Origin: Verrucomicrobia bacterium UBA3214
GTDB taxonomy: Bacteria; Verrucomicrobiota; Kiritimatiellia; RFP12; UBA1067
Assembly: GCA_002363575.1 (NCBI GenBank)
Contig: DEWI01000058.1
Coordinates: 1-7,018, forward strand
Length of the DNA stretch: 7,018 bases
Direction: 5' to 3'
Shown here: piece by piece, positions 5,667 to 7,018 of the stretch
How positions within the stretch are numbered: the first letter of the stretch is position 1
Layout of the letters: the number at the start of each line of letters is the position of its first letter
Position numbers and translations under genes: made by a program
Notes under the pieces: model-generated
What the model was told of the DNA's origin: nothing
What the model saw: only the letters and a program-made list of their open reading frames with translations
The model's database searches: none

Positions 5667-7018
5667 ATGGAAACCAAAGACACATCGATTCTGGACTTCG
5701 GCAATATCGACTTCACGCCAGATTGGGCGAAGAAAGCGGCCGGAGTGAGCAGACCTGCGCATTTCACCGAAGCGGCGGAACGCGACGACCGGCGCGACAG
5801 GCAAGGCAACGGCTTTGCGCCGCGTCCGCAGCAGCCGGGCGGCGGCGCGCGAGCACCTCGCCAGCAGCCGGGCGGGTCGCGCGGTCCGCGCCCGCAGTCC
5901 GGAGGGCCGCGCGGTCCGCGTCCGCAGGGATTCGAGCGTCCGCGGCCGCTCGATGTCGATGTCAAGGTTCTGCCGGAGCCGAAGGCGCTCGGCACGATCA
6001 TGCGCAAGCTCATGCAGACTCCGCAGGCGTACAAGCTCAAGGATCTGGCGTATTTCCTGCTGGACAATCCAGAGTCGGTGCTTTTGAAGATCACGCCGAA
6101 GGAAGGGGCGGCCGTCGCGTTCCACCAGTGCAAGGCGTGCTCGTTCGCATCGACGTCGCGCGACGCGGTGGTTTCGCACATTGTCGGCGCGCACCTCGCC
6201 GATTACTACGAGGCGAAGGAAATCGAGGTCGAGCCTCCGAAGGGCAATTTCAACTGCGTGGCGAAGTGCGGCTTGACGAACGTGCTGCTCGGCCCGCCGA
6301 ACGTCCACGAGTTCGGCTCCATCGTGCGCGAGATGATCCGCACGAAGTTCCCGGGCATGAGCGAGGCGGACTACCGCGCGAAAATCGTCATGGTTCGCGA
6401 CAGCGAAGCCGTGGAGGAATGGCGCAAGGGCGCCACGAAGCGCACCGTCTTCATCGCCAAGGGCGCCGGCGCCGACGCTCCGCAGCTCACGCGCGAACAG
6501 GCGGAGGGGGAATTCAGGCGCAACATCCTCGAGAATCTCGTCGATGCCCCGAAGACGCTCATGATCACCGCCGCCGCCGCGCTCAAGAGCGATTGCAAGC
6601 CTCTCGTCTGGGCGGTGCGCGACGCCTTGCAGCTCGAGGAGCGCGCGCCGTATGGAATGCTCTTCGCGCTGCGTGGCGCATTCTACCACCGGAAGATGTC
6701 GTTCTTCCGCGCCAATGATTCGCGCGGCCAGGAGTTTGTGATCGGGCACGAGCTGAAGGAGTTCGACGCCACTCACGCGATCCCGGAACTCGCCGCCGTC
6801 GCCAAGTTCATCGCCGATCATCCATGCTGCACGCGCGCGGAAATCGCCGCGCTCTCGCCGGATGCCGAGAAACAGCTCGCTTGGCTCGTTTCCACCGGCC
6901 ACGCCGTTTCGTTCACCAATGGCGTGTTCTCCGCCGTCGAGAAGTTCCCCAAGTACGGCCCGCAGTGGGTGAAGAAGGCGAAGAAGAACGCTCAGCCGGC
7001 CGAACAGAAAGAACAGCC
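5667..7018 (+). CDS. C2H2 zinc-finger and winged-helix-like protein, 3' partial
   Basis: The frame runs 450 codons without a stop to the window edge. Residues 49-94 are a disordered Arg/Gly/Pro/Gln-rich stretch with repeats (PRPQ three times, QQPGG twice, RGPRPQ twice), like RNA-binding RG-rich tails. A conserved-looking domain follows (96-145, KALGTIMRKLMQTPQAYKLK). Then comes a C2H2 finger: Cys155-x2-Cys158-x12-His171-x4-His176. A second group, Cys197-x3-Cys201 with His214 in LGPPNVHEF, may bind another metal. Residues about 374-425 (ELAAVAKFIADHP through QLAWLVSTGHAVSFTNGVFS) look like a winged helix. The tail is Lys-rich. I recall similar proteins of unknown function in Verrucomicrobiota. 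A nucleic-acid-binding role is inferred from the layout. The ATG at 5658 is in frame but lies upstream of the predicted transcript start. There is no spaced Shine-Dalgarno, so the mRNA is probably leaderless. Confidence 0.85.
   Translation, partial: METKDTSILDFGNIDFTPDWAKKAAGVSRPAHFTEAAERDDRRDRQGNGFAPRPQQPGGGARAPRQQPGGSRGPRPQSGGPRGPRPQGFERPRPLDVDVKVLPEPKALGTIMRKLMQTPQAYKLKDLAYFLLDNPESVLLKITPKEGAAVAFHQCKACSFASTSRDAVVSHIVGAHLADYYEAKEIEVEPPKGNFNCVAKCGLTNVLLGPPNVHEFGSIVREMIRTKFPGMSEADYRAKIVMVRDSEAVEEWRKGATKRTVFIAKGAGADAPQLTREQAEGEFRRNILENLVDAPKTLMITAAAALKSDCKPLVWAVRDALQLEERAPYGMLFALRGAFYHRKMSFFRANDSRGQEFVIGHELKEFDATHAIPELAAVAKFIADHPCCTRAEIAALSPDAEKQLAWLVSTGHAVSFTNGVFSAVEKFPKYGPQWVKKAKKNAQPAEQKEQ

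Noticed and set aside
5723..6718. A 331-codon plus-strand frame overlapping the zinc-finger gene
   Set aside because: It is a shifted, Arg-rich shadow. The frame starting at 5667 contains the metal ligands and remains open to the window edge.
4818..6902. A 694-codon minus-strand open frame
   Set aside because: It covers the divergent region, the small gene and most of the zinc-finger gene in antisense. Its translation is Arg/Ala-rich with no motif, whereas the plus-strand frame carries a zinc finger and a well-placed promoter.

Overview
This is a GC-rich bacterial chromosomal window with compact gene spacing. It holds four genes on the minus strand (positions 180-4802) and two on the plus strand (5142 to the right edge), with a 339-base divergent region between them. 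The last gene resembles a family I remember from Verrucomicrobiota and related PVC-group genomes: a disordered Arg/Gly/Pro-rich N-terminus, a C2H2 zinc finger and a C-terminal winged-helix-like segment. That makes a Verrucomicrobiota/Kiritimatiellota-type organism my best guess. It rests on recall, not on a search.

Minus strand, in order of transcription: a PLP-dependent class I/II aminotransferase (4802-3621); a RecD2-type superfamily 1 helicase whose start lies inside the aminotransferase gene (3652-1337); folK for folate synthesis (1284-829); and a small flavodoxin-like lipoprotein (776-180). The first three look like one operon. The lipoprotein has its own extended -10 promoter, whose hexamer overlaps the folK stop codon, and it ends at a hairpin with a U-tract (105-151). 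Beyond that, at the left edge, is an array of small palindromes with an exact 22-bp period.

Plus strand: a 128-residue protein I do not recognise (5142-5528), a GC-rich inverted repeat, and then the zinc-finger gene (5667 onward), which is still open at the window edge.

No mobile element, CRISPR array, tRNA or rRNA is visible, and the protein-coding genes are mostly housekeeping. The most interesting signals are in the non-coding DNA. First, three near-identical AT-rich extended -10 boxes stand out in the GC-rich background; two sit exactly 9 nt before an ATG, which implies leaderless mRNAs. Second, the 22-bp palindrome array runs in register into the terminator. I see no clear new multi-gene system.
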